NCBI RefSeq assembly: GCF_001913155.1
Contig: NZ_CP018760.1
Span: 3,596,001 to 3,660,000 of the forward strand
DNA: 64,000 bases
Direction of reading: 5' to 3'
Origin: Maribacter hydrothermalis
Lineage (GTDB): Bacteria; Bacteroidota; Bacteroidia; Flavobacteriales; Flavobacteriaceae
This document shows, in pieces, positions 33,889-42,699 of the stretch; the first letter of the stretch is position 1, and each line of letters starts with the position of its first letter. Below the pieces are notes generated by a model. It was given only the letters and a program-made list of their open reading frames with translations, searched no databases and had not been told where the DNA came from. Both the position numbers and the translations under genes were made by a program.

Positions 33889-35109
33889 TTAGGCTTTTAT
33901 ACTTGTAATATCTAGTATTTTAAGGTCTAATAAACACTTTTTCATTAAGGAATAGGTTCTTTGAATATCATCGTCTAATCCTATTGAAAAACGAATTAGC
34001 CCGTTTCCAAGTCCCATTTCTTCTTGTTCATCTAACGGAATTTCTGAAGATGTTGAAGTGCCAGGCGCACTAAAAAGAGTTTTGTAAAACCCAAGACTAA
34101 CAGCTAAATACCCTAATTTTCTTTCTTGCATTAATTCCATCAAAGCATTGGCATTTTCTAGGGTGCCAACGTCCATTGTTACTAAACCACCATAACCATA
34201 CTCGGGATTCATTTGGTCTTCCATTATTAAGTGTCCTGGATGAGATGGTAACCCTGGATAAACCACTCGAAGTCCATCTTTTTCAAAGTTCTGAGCTAAA
34301 AACATGGCATTCTCACTATGTTTTTTCATTCGAATATGTAACGTTCTCATGTTTTTTAAAATAGATGCCGCACGTAAACTATCCAGTGTGCTTCCAAGGA
34401 GCATACCTGCGCCATTATTTACATCTTTAAGACTTAGACAAAACTCGGTTGTACCGCATACTACACCTGCAACACAATCACTTGTTCCGTTTATAAACTT
34501 GGTAAGACTATGAATAATAATATCTGCTCCTAATTTTGCAGGGGTTACCGTTAGTGGAGAAAATGTATTATCTACTACCAAGGGCAATTCATTTTTTTTG
34601 GAAATTCGTGAGAGCGCAGAAATATCCGCTACTTCTAGTAAAGGGTTACTAACACTTTCACAGTAAATCATTTTTGTTTTTGGTGTAATAGCTTTTGCTA
34701 CCGCATCTAAATCAGTGATATCTAAAAAGGTGGTTTTTATTCCAAATTTTATTAAAAAATTCTTCATGAAAGCGTATGTGCCGCCATAAATTGTTCTACT
34801 ACTTATAATGTGGTCACCTGCATTACATAATTGTAATATTACGGCAGTAATTGCACCCATGCCGCTAGCAGTAACGTTTGCACTTTCTGTGCCCTCCAGA
34901 GCGGCAAGAGCTTCACCTAAATATAAGTTTGACGGCGACGAGTGTCTACTGTATAAATAACAGCCTTCAGTATTCCCCTCAAAAGTATCGAACATTGTTT
35001 TTGCCGATATAAATGTATACGTAGAAGAATCTGATATTGAGGGGTTTACGCCTCCATATTCTCCGAAATATTGTAAATCTTGTAAATCGTTGCTCGTCTT
35101 TTGACTCAT
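33889..35109 (-). CDS. Cys/Met-metabolism PLP enzyme (methionine gamma-lyase-like)
   Basis: 406 aa. Fold type I trans-sulfuration enzyme: LYSRHSSPSNLYLGEALAAL, ANVTASGMGAITAVILQLCN, and the Schiff-base lysine in IIHSLTKFINGTSDCVAGVV. The substrate loop and overall length suit methionine gamma-lyase, cystathionine gamma-synthase or O-acetylhomoserine sulfhydrylase, which cannot be separated by eye. The divergent Lrp-type regulator gene starts 150 nt away and two identical Lrp-like boxes lie between them, closer to this gene, which suggests control by amino acids and a catabolic role. Confidence 0.85.
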   Translation of the reverse strand: MSQKTSNDLQDLQYFGEYGGVNPSISDSSTYTFISAKTMFDTFEGNTEGCYLYSRHSSPSNLYLGEALAALEGTESANVTASGMGAITAVILQLCNAGDHIISSRTIYGGTYAFMKNFLIKFGIKTTFLDITDLDAVAKAITPKTKMIYCESVSNPLLEVADISALSRISKKNELPLVVDNTFSPLTVTPAKLGADIIIHSLTKFINGTSDCVAGVVCGTTEFCLSLKDVNNGAGMLLGSTLDSLRAASILKNMRTLHIRMKKHSENAMFLAQNFEKDGLRVVYPGLPSHPGHLIMEDQMNPEYGYGGLVTMDVGTLENANALMELMQERKLGYLAVSLGFYKTLFSAPGTSTSSEIPLDEQEEMGLGNGLIRFSIGLDDDIQRTYSLMKKCLLDLKILDITSIKA

Positions 35110-35172
35110 GGGTTATATTTTTAAGTAAATTTAACCTATGCTAGTGTTATTGTCAATGTGAATGTAAAATTT

Positions 35173-35187
35173 TAGAATTTAAATCTA
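35173..35187. promoter_or_regulatory. Lrp-type box 1
   Basis: TAGAATTTAAATCTA fits the YAG...CTR Lrp-box pattern at 12 of 15 positions and lies 64 bp upstream of the lyase ATG, on the lyase-proximal side. Confidence 0.6.
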
Positions 35188-35202
35188 AAATAATTATAAA
35201 AT

Positions 35203-35217
35203 TAGAATTTAAATCTA
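35203..35217. promoter_or_regulatory. Lrp-type box 2
   Basis: An exact second copy of TAGAATTTAAATCTA, 30 bp from the first (about three helical turns), ending 8 bp before the -7 element of the lrp-type gene. Confidence 0.6.
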
Positions 35218-35225
35218 ATTTTAAT

Positions 35226-35233
35226 TAATTTTG
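35226..35233 (+). promoter_or_regulatory. -7 element of the Lrp-type gene
   Basis: TAATTTTG matches TAnnTTTG exactly, 26 nt before the ATG at 35260. A bound regulator at box 2 would cover the -33 region. Confidence 0.55.
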
Positions 35234-35259
35234 ATGTTCTTTGTAGAAAATTAATCACT

Positions 35260-35718
35260 ATGAAATTAGACGAAACAGATGGTAAGTTATTAGCGCTTTT
35301 GCAGGCGGATAGCAAAAAAACTACCAAGGAATACGCCTTAAAATTAGGCTTATCAACAACTGCCATTTATGAGCGTATAAAAAGATTAGAAAGAACAGGG
35401 GCAATAAGAAATTATGTTGCTCTGGTAGATAAGGCCATTGTCAATAGAAATTTTACGGTATTTTGCCATGTAAAGTTAGTGCAGCATGTAAAAGATAATA
35501 TTGCGCAATTTGAAGCCCAAGTTTTACGTTTGCATGAAGTTGTGGAATGTCATCATTTAAGTGGTGATTACGATTACCTGTTAAAAATCCACGTAAAAGA
35601 TATGGAGGCTTACCGTAATTTTATGGTCAACAAGTTAACGGCTATGAATCATATTGGTAGTACACAAAGTTCTTTTACGATAAAAGAGGTGAAACAATCT
35701 ACAGCGATTCCTCTTTAG
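35260..35718 (+). CDS. Lrp/AsnC-family transcriptional regulator
   Basis: 152 aa. Helix-turn-helix at about residues 20-50 (YALKLGLSTTAIYERIKRLE), followed by the family's TGAIRNYVALVD hinge, and a C-terminal RAM ligand-binding domain (FCHVKLVQHVKDNIAQFEAQ; ECHHLSGDYDYLLKIHVKD). Expected to bind as octamers to repeated boxes and to respond to an amino acid. Two identical boxes in the divergent promoter support autoregulation and control of the methionine gamma-lyase-like gene. Confidence 0.95.
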   Translation: MKLDETDGKLLALLQADSKKTTKEYALKLGLSTTAIYERIKRLERTGAIRNYVALVDKAIVNRNFTVFCHVKLVQHVKDNIAQFEAQVLRLHEVVECHHLSGDYDYLLKIHVKDMEAYRNFMVNKLTAMNHIGSTQSSFTIKEVKQSTAIPL

Positions 35719-35887
35719 CAACTACTATTTTTTTAACCTATATTATTTTGCATAATACTGCTATTACTTCATTTTAAATAAGCTAAGTTATATAATGCCA
35801 ATGAAAAACATCACAGAACAGTACAAAAGGTAATGTTTTCGGTACTAAACAATAAGTTTAAATGAGTTCTAAAACTAAAAATAGTAG

Positions 35888-35895
35888 TAATTTTG
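35888..35895 (+). promoter_or_regulatory. -7 element of lpdA
   Basis: TAATTTTG, an exact TAnnTTTG match, 25 nt before the lpdA ATG. Confidence 0.5.
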
Positions 35896-35920
35896 TAAGA
35901 CATTAGAAAACAAATATTTT

Positions 35921-37327
35921 ATGGATCAATATGATGTAGCCATTATAGGCTCAGGACCTGGAGGATACGTAGCAGCCATACGTTGTGCACAACTAGGAAT
36001 GAAAACTGCAATAATTGAAAAATATTCCACCCTAGGGGGAACATGTTTAAATGTAGGGTGCATTCCTTCTAAGGCCATGTTAGATTCTTCGCATCATTAT
36101 GAAGATGCAACTAAGCATTTTGAAGAGCATGGTATTGAAATTCCAGGAGAGATAAAAGTAAACTTGGAAAAAATGATTGCCCGTAAGCAAGGTGTTGTTG
36201 ACCAAACTACTAAGGGAATTGAATTTTTAATGGATAAGAATAAAATTACCGTTTACGAAGGTGTTGGTAGCTTTAAAGACGCAACTCATGTAAACATTAA
36301 AAAGAACGATGGTAAAGCGGAAGAAATAAAAGCAAAAAATATCATTATTGCTACGGGCTCTAAGCCATCTACCTTACCGTTTATAAAATTAGATAAAGAA
36401 CGCATTATTACTTCTACGGAGGCGCTAGAGTTAAAAGAAGTGCCTAAACATATGATTGTTATAGGTGGTGGTGTTATTGGTTTAGAATTAGGGCAAGTGT
36501 ACAAAAGACTAGGTGCAGAAGTTACTGTAGTCGAGTTTATGGATCGTATTATTCCAGGTATGGATGGTGCTCTTTCCAAAGAACTGACCAAAGTATTGAA
36601 AAAGCAAAAAGTAAAATTTGCATTATCGCACAAGGTTAAATCTGTAGAAAGAAAAGGCGATAAGGTTATCGTTAAGGCTGATGACAAAAAAGGGCAAGAA
36701 ATTGTTTTTGAAGGTGATTATTGTTTAGTTGCTGTTGGCAGAAAAGCATATACAGACGGATTGAATGCAGATGCTGCCGGAGTAAAGTTAGATGAAAGAG
36801 GAAAAGTAATTGTTGACGCTCATTTAAAAACTAACGTTGATAATATTTATGCAATTGGCGATGTAATTAAAGGTGCTATGTTGGCGCATAAGGCGGAAGA
36901 AGAAGGTACTTTGGTTGCTGAGATATTGGCAGGTCAAAAACCACATATAGATTATAACTTAATTCCTGGTGTAGTTTATACATGGCCAGAAGTTGCTGCT
37001 GTTGGTAAAACAGAAGAAGAACTACAGGAAGCAGGAGTAGAGTACAAAGTAGGTCAATTTCCAATGCGTGCTTTAGGGCGTTCAAGAGCAAGTGGAGATA
37101 CAGATGGATTCGTAAAAATTCTTGCAGATAAAAAAACCGATGAAGTTTTAGGAGTACATATGATTGGCGCCCGTTGTGCGGATTTAATTGCAGAAGCGGT
37201 AACTGCCATGGAATTTAGAGCGTCTGCTGAAGATATCTCTAGAATGAGTCATGCTCACCCTACCTATGCAGAAGCGGTAAAAGAAGCAGCATTAGCGGCT
37301 ACAGATGATCGTGCTTTACATGTTTAA
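35921..37327 (+). CDS. lpdA: Dihydrolipoyl dehydrogenase (E3)
   Basis: 468 aa. FAD-binding IIGSGPGGYVAAIRCAQLG at the N-terminus, redox disulfide C42/C47 in LGGTCLNVGCIPSKAMLDS, NAD-binding IGGGVIGLELGQVYKRLGAE, second FAD site TNVDNIYAIGDVIKG, and the catalytic His-Glu pair in MSHAHPTYAEAVKEA near the end. It reoxidises the lipoyl group of pyruvate, 2-oxoglutarate or branched-chain dehydrogenase complexes or glycine cleavage. It stands alone, with its own promoter and terminator, so it probably serves several complexes. Confidence 0.97.
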   Translation: MDQYDVAIIGSGPGGYVAAIRCAQLGMKTAIIEKYSTLGGTCLNVGCIPSKAMLDSSHHYEDATKHFEEHGIEIPGEIKVNLEKMIARKQGVVDQTTKGIEFLMDKNKITVYEGVGSFKDATHVNIKKNDGKAEEIKAKNIIIATGSKPSTLPFIKLDKERIITSTEALELKEVPKHMIVIGGGVIGLELGQVYKRLGAEVTVVEFMDRIIPGMDGALSKELTKVLKKQKVKFALSHKVKSVERKGDKVIVKADDKKGQEIVFEGDYCLVAVGRKAYTDGLNADAAGVKLDERGKVIVDAHLKTNVDNIYAIGDVIKGAMLAHKAEEEGTLVAEILAGQKPHIDYNLIPGVVYTWPEVAAVGKTEEELQEAGVEYKVGQFPMRALGRSRASGDTDGFVKILADKKTDEVLGVHMIGARCADLIAEAVTAMEFRASAEDISRMSHAHPTYAEAVKEAALAATDDRALHV

Positions 37328-37348
37328 AAAATAGAGTACACTATATAA

Positions 37349-37374
37349 AAAAAGCAGCCTATTGGCTGCTTTTT
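37349..37374. terminator. Bidirectional terminator after lpdA
   Basis: AAAAAGCAGCC, a TATT loop and GGCTGCTTTTT form a perfect 11-bp stem 21 nt past lpdA, with T runs on both strands, so it also serves the converging gene at 37395-38579. Confidence 0.9.
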
Positions 37375-37394
37375 ACTTTAAATTGATTAAGAAT

Positions 37395-38579
37395 TTAATT
37401 TTTAATTAATCCTAAAACCCGTAATATTTTTTCTGTTACCGTTCTTAACAGTTCAAAAACAATAATCGCTATTTGTTCCAAGTAAATTCTTGTAGTAGAT
37501 AAAAAGCTAGAAATGTTTGATTTAATTTCTACTTTATGATTTTCATATCTCAACGCCAAAAAAGTACTAACAATCATAAATAAAATTGCTCCAGGTATGG
37601 CTATCCAAGGATTTAAGGAGTGGTGAAAAAAACGATATAAACCTACGCCAGTGAAACTGCCATAAAGAATAATAAAATGAATAATATAAATTGACAAAGT
37701 ACTTTGTCCTATTCTTAACCAAGTTGCATTCATAAGTGCTTTTCTCAGTAGTATGAATATGGAGAAAACAATAAGTACATCTCCTAAACGAATGAATAAA
37801 TAGTTGTTATTGAATATTTGTTGAAATAATTCAATACCAGTAATTTCATAGATAGCATAGAAAAAATCTGAGGATGCAAATATTAAAACCAAGCCAATAG
37901 ATACATATATAGGAACGATATAAGAATACAGATTTTTACTGTTCTGGTATTTAGAAAACATAACAGACATAAAACTTCCTATAGTTGCATATCCTAACCA
38001 CGGTATAATTGTAAATACAGAACCATTTGCTTTAGTTAGGTAATTTGCAATAAGCTGAGGAAGAAATTCAAAACTAGATGCTTTGTATAGTGGTTCTAAT
38101 AAAAACAATAGCACTGTTGTAGATGCCAGTATGGTTGGAAAAATCCATTTTTGTTTAGCAAAGGTTAATAAGTAAAAACCAATAATAAACAATAAAGAAA
38201 GACCAATGCAATGCAGCACATCTACCAAATAAAATGAATCGTAGATTTCACCTTTAAGCAAACCAAATAGGTTCATCCTTAAGAGGTATGCAATTACCAA
38301 AAGTTCAATCCCACGCTTAATTCCCTTTTTTACGCGCGGGTTGGCCCAGCCAGTTTGTGGAGACCTTATTAGTAAAAATGTAAAAATAAAACCCGATACG
38401 GTAAAAAATACCGGCGCTGTAATTCCCCTAAAATATTTCCATGTACTAAATAGTATGTTAGCGTCGTTACGAAAGACATTGTCTAACAAGCCGTCAATGA
38501 AATGACCTTGTAACATCATTAAGATAGCCCATGCTCTTATGGCATCTAAAAAAAACAATCTTGACTTAGCGTTGCTCAT
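37395..38579 (-). CDS. DUF1624/HGSNAT-like membrane acyltransferase family protein
   Basis: 394 aa with about ten membrane helices. The N-terminal RLFFLDAIRAWAILMMLQGH and following HFIDGLL match the start of DUF1624/heparan-alpha-glucosaminide N-acetyltransferase-like and YeiB-like proteins (R-x-x-x-x-D-x-x-R-G-x-A then H in the first helix). TAPVFFTVSGFIFTFLLIRS is another family element. It probably transfers an acyl group across the inner membrane to a surface glycan, but the donor and acceptor are unknown. Residues 350-394 form a trailing amphipathic tail. Confidence 0.75.
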   Translation of the reverse strand: MSNAKSRLFFLDAIRAWAILMMLQGHFIDGLLDNVFRNDANILFSTWKYFRGITAPVFFTVSGFIFTFLLIRSPQTGWANPRVKKGIKRGIELLVIAYLLRMNLFGLLKGEIYDSFYLVDVLHCIGLSLLFIIGFYLLTFAKQKWIFPTILASTTVLLFLLEPLYKASSFEFLPQLIANYLTKANGSVFTIIPWLGYATIGSFMSVMFSKYQNSKNLYSYIVPIYVSIGLVLIFASSDFFYAIYEITGIELFQQIFNNNYLFIRLGDVLIVFSIFILLRKALMNATWLRIGQSTLSIYIIHFIILYGSFTGVGLYRFFHHSLNPWIAIPGAILFMIVSTFLALRYENHKVEIKSNISSFLSTTRIYLEQIAIIVFELLRTVTEKILRVLGLIKN

Positions 38580-38707
38580 TGTAACATTTATATCCTATAT
38601 ACTTATAAAACAGTATGTTTGGATGTTTCACGCGGCAAAATTAGATAAAATAAGTTAACGTTTGTTTTAATTGAATTAAATTCGCCGATATACATTAAAA
38701 TAGTAGC

Positions 38708-39244
38708 ATGAGTTATGTTTTAGCATTTGCCGGTAGTAATTCTTCGGTTTCTATCAATTATAAATTAACGAAGTATACAACTACGTTGTTAAATAACACT
38801 GAGGTTCATGTACGTGATATGGCAAGGTATCCTTTTCCTATGTACAGTGAAGATGCAGAAAAGGAAAACGGTTTCTCAAATTCACTTATAGAGTTTAAGA
38901 ATGAAATTAGTAACGCAACGGGCTTAATTATTTCTGTAAATGAGCACAACAGTTACCCATCGGCCTATTTTAAAAATGTTATTGATTGGCTTTCAAGACT
39001 TGATAAGCAGTTTCTGATTGACAAGAAAATTCTATTAATGGCAACTTCAAATGGTGGACGTGGTGGTGCTGGTGCTTTAGAAGCCGCAGAGAATATGCTA
39101 ACAAGATTCAAAGGTGAAGTGGTAGAGACCTTTTCCTTACCTAAGTACAGTGAAAATTTCGATGAGCAAAAAGGAATAATAAATACTGAATTAGCAAAAA
39201 TTCACTCAGAAAAAGTTAGTGCTTTTTTAAAGGCAATTTCATAA
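38708..39244 (+). CDS. NAD(P)H-dependent FMN reductase family protein
   Basis: 178 aa flavodoxin-fold protein. The FMN phosphate loop is AFAGSNSSVSINYKLTKY, GLIISVNEHNSYPSAYFKNV is the substrate and flavin side, and LLMATSNGGRGGAGALEAAE is the second flavin loop. Family members reduce FMN, quinones, azo dyes or chromate. The neighbouring tilS gene lies 77 nt downstream and is probably separately controlled. Confidence 0.9.
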   Translation: MSYVLAFAGSNSSVSINYKLTKYTTTLLNNTEVHVRDMARYPFPMYSEDAEKENGFSNSLIEFKNEISNATGLIISVNEHNSYPSAYFKNVIDWLSRLDKQFLIDKKILLMATSNGGRGGAGALEAAENMLTRFKGEVVETFSLPKYSENFDEQKGIINTELAKIHSEKVSAFLKAIS

Positions 39245-39289
39245 TTGCTTATAACTAGTTTACTCGAAAAAAATGACCGCTTAACTTAT

Positions 39290-39316
39290 ATAAGTAGTAC
39301 TACTTATTTACCTTTA
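39290..39316 (+). promoter_or_regulatory. 18-bp perfect palindrome and -7-like element before tilS
   Basis: Bases 39290-39307 (ATAAGTAGTACTACTTAT) are a perfect 18-bp palindrome. One base later TACCTTTA (39309-39316) resembles TAnnTTTG with one mismatch, only 4 nt before the GTG start. The palindrome would lie over the promoter, as an operator does. Confidence 0.5.
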
Positions 39317-39320
39317 TGCT

Positions 39321-40631
39321 GTGTTAAAAGCATTTAAACAACATATTGAAAAATCTTTTCCCGAGCTTTTAAATAATCATTTCATAATTGCATGTAGTGG
39401 TGGTTTAGATAGTGTGGTTCTTTCTACACTTTGCCAGCAAGCGGGACTTCAATTCTCTATAGCCCATTGTAATTTTAGATTAAGAGGTGTGGAAAGTGAT
39501 GGTGATGAACTCTTTGTTCAAGAATTTGCTAAAAACTTAAATAAAACTATTTACCTGACCCATTTTGATACCTTGGGTTATGTTAATCAACATAAAGTTT
39601 CTGTGCAAATGGGTGCTCGTGAATTGCGCTATACCTGGTTTGAACAATTGTTGAAAGAAAATAGTATTGCTTATTTACTAACGGCACACCATGCTAATGA
39701 TAATTTAGAGACTTTTATAATTAACCTTTCTAGAGGTACCGGTATTGAAGGACTTACAGGAATTCCCTCGAAAATAAATTACCTAAGAAGACCACTTTTA
39801 CCTTTTACCAGACAGGAATTAGAAGATTTTGCACAGTCTTTAGATTTAAATTGGCGTGAAGACGCTAGTAACGCTGATACTAAATATTTACGAAATAAAA
39901 TTCGGTTAGAAATTGTTCCGAACCTTAACGAGTTGCATTCTACTTTTTTTGATAATTTTAAAAACACTATAGCTTATTTAAGCCAGACTGAGCAAATTGC
40001 ATCGGCATATCTTCAGAAATTAAAGAAAGATATTTTTATTGAAAAAGAGGGGAGAATTACAATTTCCATACAAAATCTAAAAGAACTTAAACCATTAAAC
40101 ACATATTTACACGGATTGTTTGGTGCATACGGATTTAAGGAATTAGATAATCTTGAAGCATTATTAACGGGAATGAGCGGTAAGCAATTATTATCTGCCA
40201 CACATATTCTAGTTAAAAATAGAGATTCATTAGTCTTGTCTGAACTAATTAAAAATGACGAAAATGATTCATCGTTTTTAATTACGGAAGAAATGGTAAC
40301 AATAGAATTTCCTTTGCCTTTAAAATTTTCAACAGTAACGGAACGTTCAGATAATACGGAAAAAGTAATTTTCGTTCAAAAAAATACGTTAAAGTATCCA
40401 TTAGAGATAAGGAAATGGAAAAATGGCGACTATTTTTACCCAATAGGACTAAATCGTAAAAAGAAACTATCAAAATTCTTTAAAGATGAGAAGGTCGATG
40501 TTTTAGCCAAAGAAGAAAAATGGTTGTTATGTTCTAATGAACAAATAGTCTGGGTGGTAGGCATGCGCGCGGATCATAGATTTAGGGTTGTTGATACTGA
40601 GCATGAGATATTAAAAATAGAATTTAAATGA
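39321..40631 (+). CDS. tilS: tRNA(Ile)-lysidine synthase
   Basis: 436 aa, starting at GTG (39321); no in-frame ATG precedes it. The PP-loop is S26GGLDS31 in FIIACSGGLDSVVLSTL, followed by CNFRLRGVESDGDELFV and LTAHHANDNLETFI, with LSRGTGIEGLTGIPSK. The C-terminal TilS domain contains WKNGDYFYPIGLNRKKKLSK and FFKDEKV. It converts C34 of tRNA-Ile(CAU) to lysidine, an essential step for reading AUA. It overlaps dsbD by 4 nt (ATGA), so both are one operon. Confidence 0.96.
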   Translation: MLKAFKQHIEKSFPELLNNHFIIACSGGLDSVVLSTLCQQAGLQFSIAHCNFRLRGVESDGDELFVQEFAKNLNKTIYLTHFDTLGYVNQHKVSVQMGARELRYTWFEQLLKENSIAYLLTAHHANDNLETFIINLSRGTGIEGLTGIPSKINYLRRPLLPFTRQELEDFAQSLDLNWREDASNADTKYLRNKIRLEIVPNLNELHSTFFDNFKNTIAYLSQTEQIASAYLQKLKKDIFIEKEGRITISIQNLKELKPLNTYLHGLFGAYGFKELDNLEALLTGMSGKQLLSATHILVKNRDSLVLSELIKNDENDSSFLITEEMVTIEFPLPLKFSTVTERSDNTEKVIFVQKNTLKYPLEIRKWKNGDYFYPIGLNRKKKLSKFFKDEKVDVLAKEEKWLLCSNEQIVWVVGMRADHRFRVVDTEHEILKIEFK

Positions 40632-42592
40632 TAAGATTTTTTACCGTTATACTTTTTGCAGTTTTTTTACCCTTAGGGCTATATGCTCAAACAGATGACA
40701 ATCCTGTAGTTTGGGAACAGAAAGTGAATAAAATAGCTGAAACCGAATATGAACTTGTTATGCAAGCCAAAATTTTTGAAGGATGGCATCTGTATTCTCA
40801 ATTTACTTCTGAGTTTGGTGGTCTGCCAATAGTATTTAAATATAAAGAAGCATCTGAAAAATATGATTTGGTCGATGGTACAACCGAAAGCGAAACATTT
40901 ACGGAGTATAGTGATATTTTTGAAGTAGATGAGACTTTTTTTAAAGACAATGCTAGATTTACACAGCGTATAAAAGTTACAGATTCTACTATAAATCAAA
41001 TTGAGGTTTATGTAGAGTATCAGGTCTGTAAAGATGTTTGTATACCTATGGATTATACACTTCTTTTTACGTTAGATGGCTCTGAGGCAAAAGAAAAAAT
41101 TATTAAAGTTGATGAAAGAAGTCTAGCTTTAGGTCAAGAATTACGATTAGACTTAAAAAATAAAGAACTCCTAACTCAAGGTAAAGATACTATTGCCAAG
41201 AGCACCAATATTTGGGTCATATTCGGTTTAGGGTTTCTAGGTGGGTTAATAGCTTTACTGACTCCTTGTGTATTTCCTATGATACCACTGACGGTGTCTT
41301 TTTTTACAAAGCATTCCCAGAAAAAATCTAAAGGAATTATAAACGCATTGCTTTATGGTTTCTTTATTATTCTAATTTACTTTTTATTAAGCTTACCATT
41401 TCATTTGTTCGATTCGGTGGATTCTCAAATACTCAATTCAATTGCGACCAATGTTTGGCTCAATCTTTTGTTTTTTGTCATATTTGTATTTTTTGCATTC
41501 TCCTTTTTTGGATATTATGAGCTAACATTACCAAGCTCTTGGGCAAATAAAATGGATGACGCTTCATCTAAAATAGGCGGAGTTATCGGTATCTTTTTTA
41601 TGGCGGTTACCTTGGCTATTGTTTCATTCTCCTGTACAGGACCCATTTTAGGTGGCTTGTTAGGTGGTACTACATTAGCGGAAGGTGAAGTTGCAATGAA
41701 CCTTACCGCAGGTATGACCGGGTTTGGTGTAGCCTTGGCATTGCCCTTTGCTTTATTTGCTTTGTTTCCCGCATGGTTAAATTCTTTGCCAAAATCCGGC
41801 GGATGGATGACTACCGTTAAAGTGGTTTTAGGGTTCTTGGAAATTGGTTTAGCCCTAAAATTCTTATCTAATGCAGATTTAGTCGGACATTGGGGAATAT
41901 TGAAAAGAGAAGTATTTTTAGGTATTTGGATTGTTTTAGGAATAGCAATGACGCTTTACCTTTTTGGTCTATATAAGTTCCCACATGATGGTCCTGTTAA
42001 AAAATTATCGGTTGGTAGAAAATTGACTGCATTCGTAAGTTTGGCTTTTACTATTTATTTGATTTTGGGAGTAACAAAAATTACAAACCTTAAATTGTTA
42101 AGTGGATTTCCGCCACCAGAATTTTATAGCATTTTTGAACAAGAAAGCGATTGTCCTTTGGGGATAGACTGTTTTAAAGATTTTAATGAAGGTTTAGCCT
42201 ATGCACAAGAGGTTAACAAGCCAATTCTACTAGATTTTACAGGTTGGGCTTGTGTTAACTGTAGAAAAATGGAAGAGAATGTCTGGAGCGATGCTGAAGT
42301 GTTTCCTATCATAAAAGATAATTACGTTCTTATTTCTTTGTATACTGATGATAGGGAAGAACTTCCTGAGGCCGAGAAATTCAATTTTCAATTTGATAGT
42401 GGCCGCGTAAAAGAGATAAATAACATAGCCCAAAAATGGGGAACTTTTCAAGATGTGAACTTTGGTTCTATTTCTCAGCCATTTTACGTATTGCTTTCTT
42501 CAGATTTAGAAGTTTTGAATACATCGATCCAAAATGCAGATGTAACTACTTATAAAAACTGGCTATTAGAAGGACTTCGAAACAATAAATAA
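40628..42592 (+). CDS. dsbD: Protein-disulfide reductase DsbD
   Basis: 654 aa. A signal peptide (FFTVILFAVFLPLGLYAQ) leads to the N-terminal DsbD-alpha-like domain with a cysteine pair in YQVCKDVCIPMDY. About eight membrane helices follow with the redox cysteines in ALLTPCVFPMIPLTV and VSFSCTGPILGG. The C-terminal thioredoxin domain has FTGWACVNCRKMEENVW. The three-domain layout passes electrons from cytoplasmic thioredoxin to periplasmic partners. Its start overlaps the tilS stop by 4 nt. Confidence 0.93.
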   Translation: MIRFFTVILFAVFLPLGLYAQTDDNPVVWEQKVNKIAETEYELVMQAKIFEGWHLYSQFTSEFGGLPIVFKYKEASEKYDLVDGTTESETFTEYSDIFEVDETFFKDNARFTQRIKVTDSTINQIEVYVEYQVCKDVCIPMDYTLLFTLDGSEAKEKIIKVDERSLALGQELRLDLKNKELLTQGKDTIAKSTNIWVIFGLGFLGGLIALLTPCVFPMIPLTVSFFTKHSQKKSKGIINALLYGFFIILIYFLLSLPFHLFDSVDSQILNSIATNVWLNLLFFVIFVFFAFSFFGYYELTLPSSWANKMDDASSKIGGVIGIFFMAVTLAIVSFSCTGPILGGLLGGTTLAEGEVAMNLTAGMTGFGVALALPFALFALFPAWLNSLPKSGGWMTTVKVVLGFLEIGLALKFLSNADLVGHWGILKREVFLGIWIVLGIAMTLYLFGLYKFPHDGPVKKLSVGRKLTAFVSLAFTIYLILGVTKITNLKLLSGFPPPEFYSIFEQESDCPLGIDCFKDFNEGLAYAQEVNKPILLDFTGWACVNCRKMEENVWSDAEVFPIIKDNYVLISLYTDDREELPEAEKFNFQFDSGRVKEINNIAQKWGTFQDVNFGSISQPFYVLLSSDLEVLNTSIQNADVTTYKNWLLEGLRNNK

Positions 42593-42699
42593 GTTTCTAT
42601 TAATGTAGGATGTTGACTACTTGTCAATAAAAAGCAGAGCTCCGAGGTGTTTTTTGTGGAAATAGTTTTAACTTAGAAACTTATTCCCCCTATAAAAAT

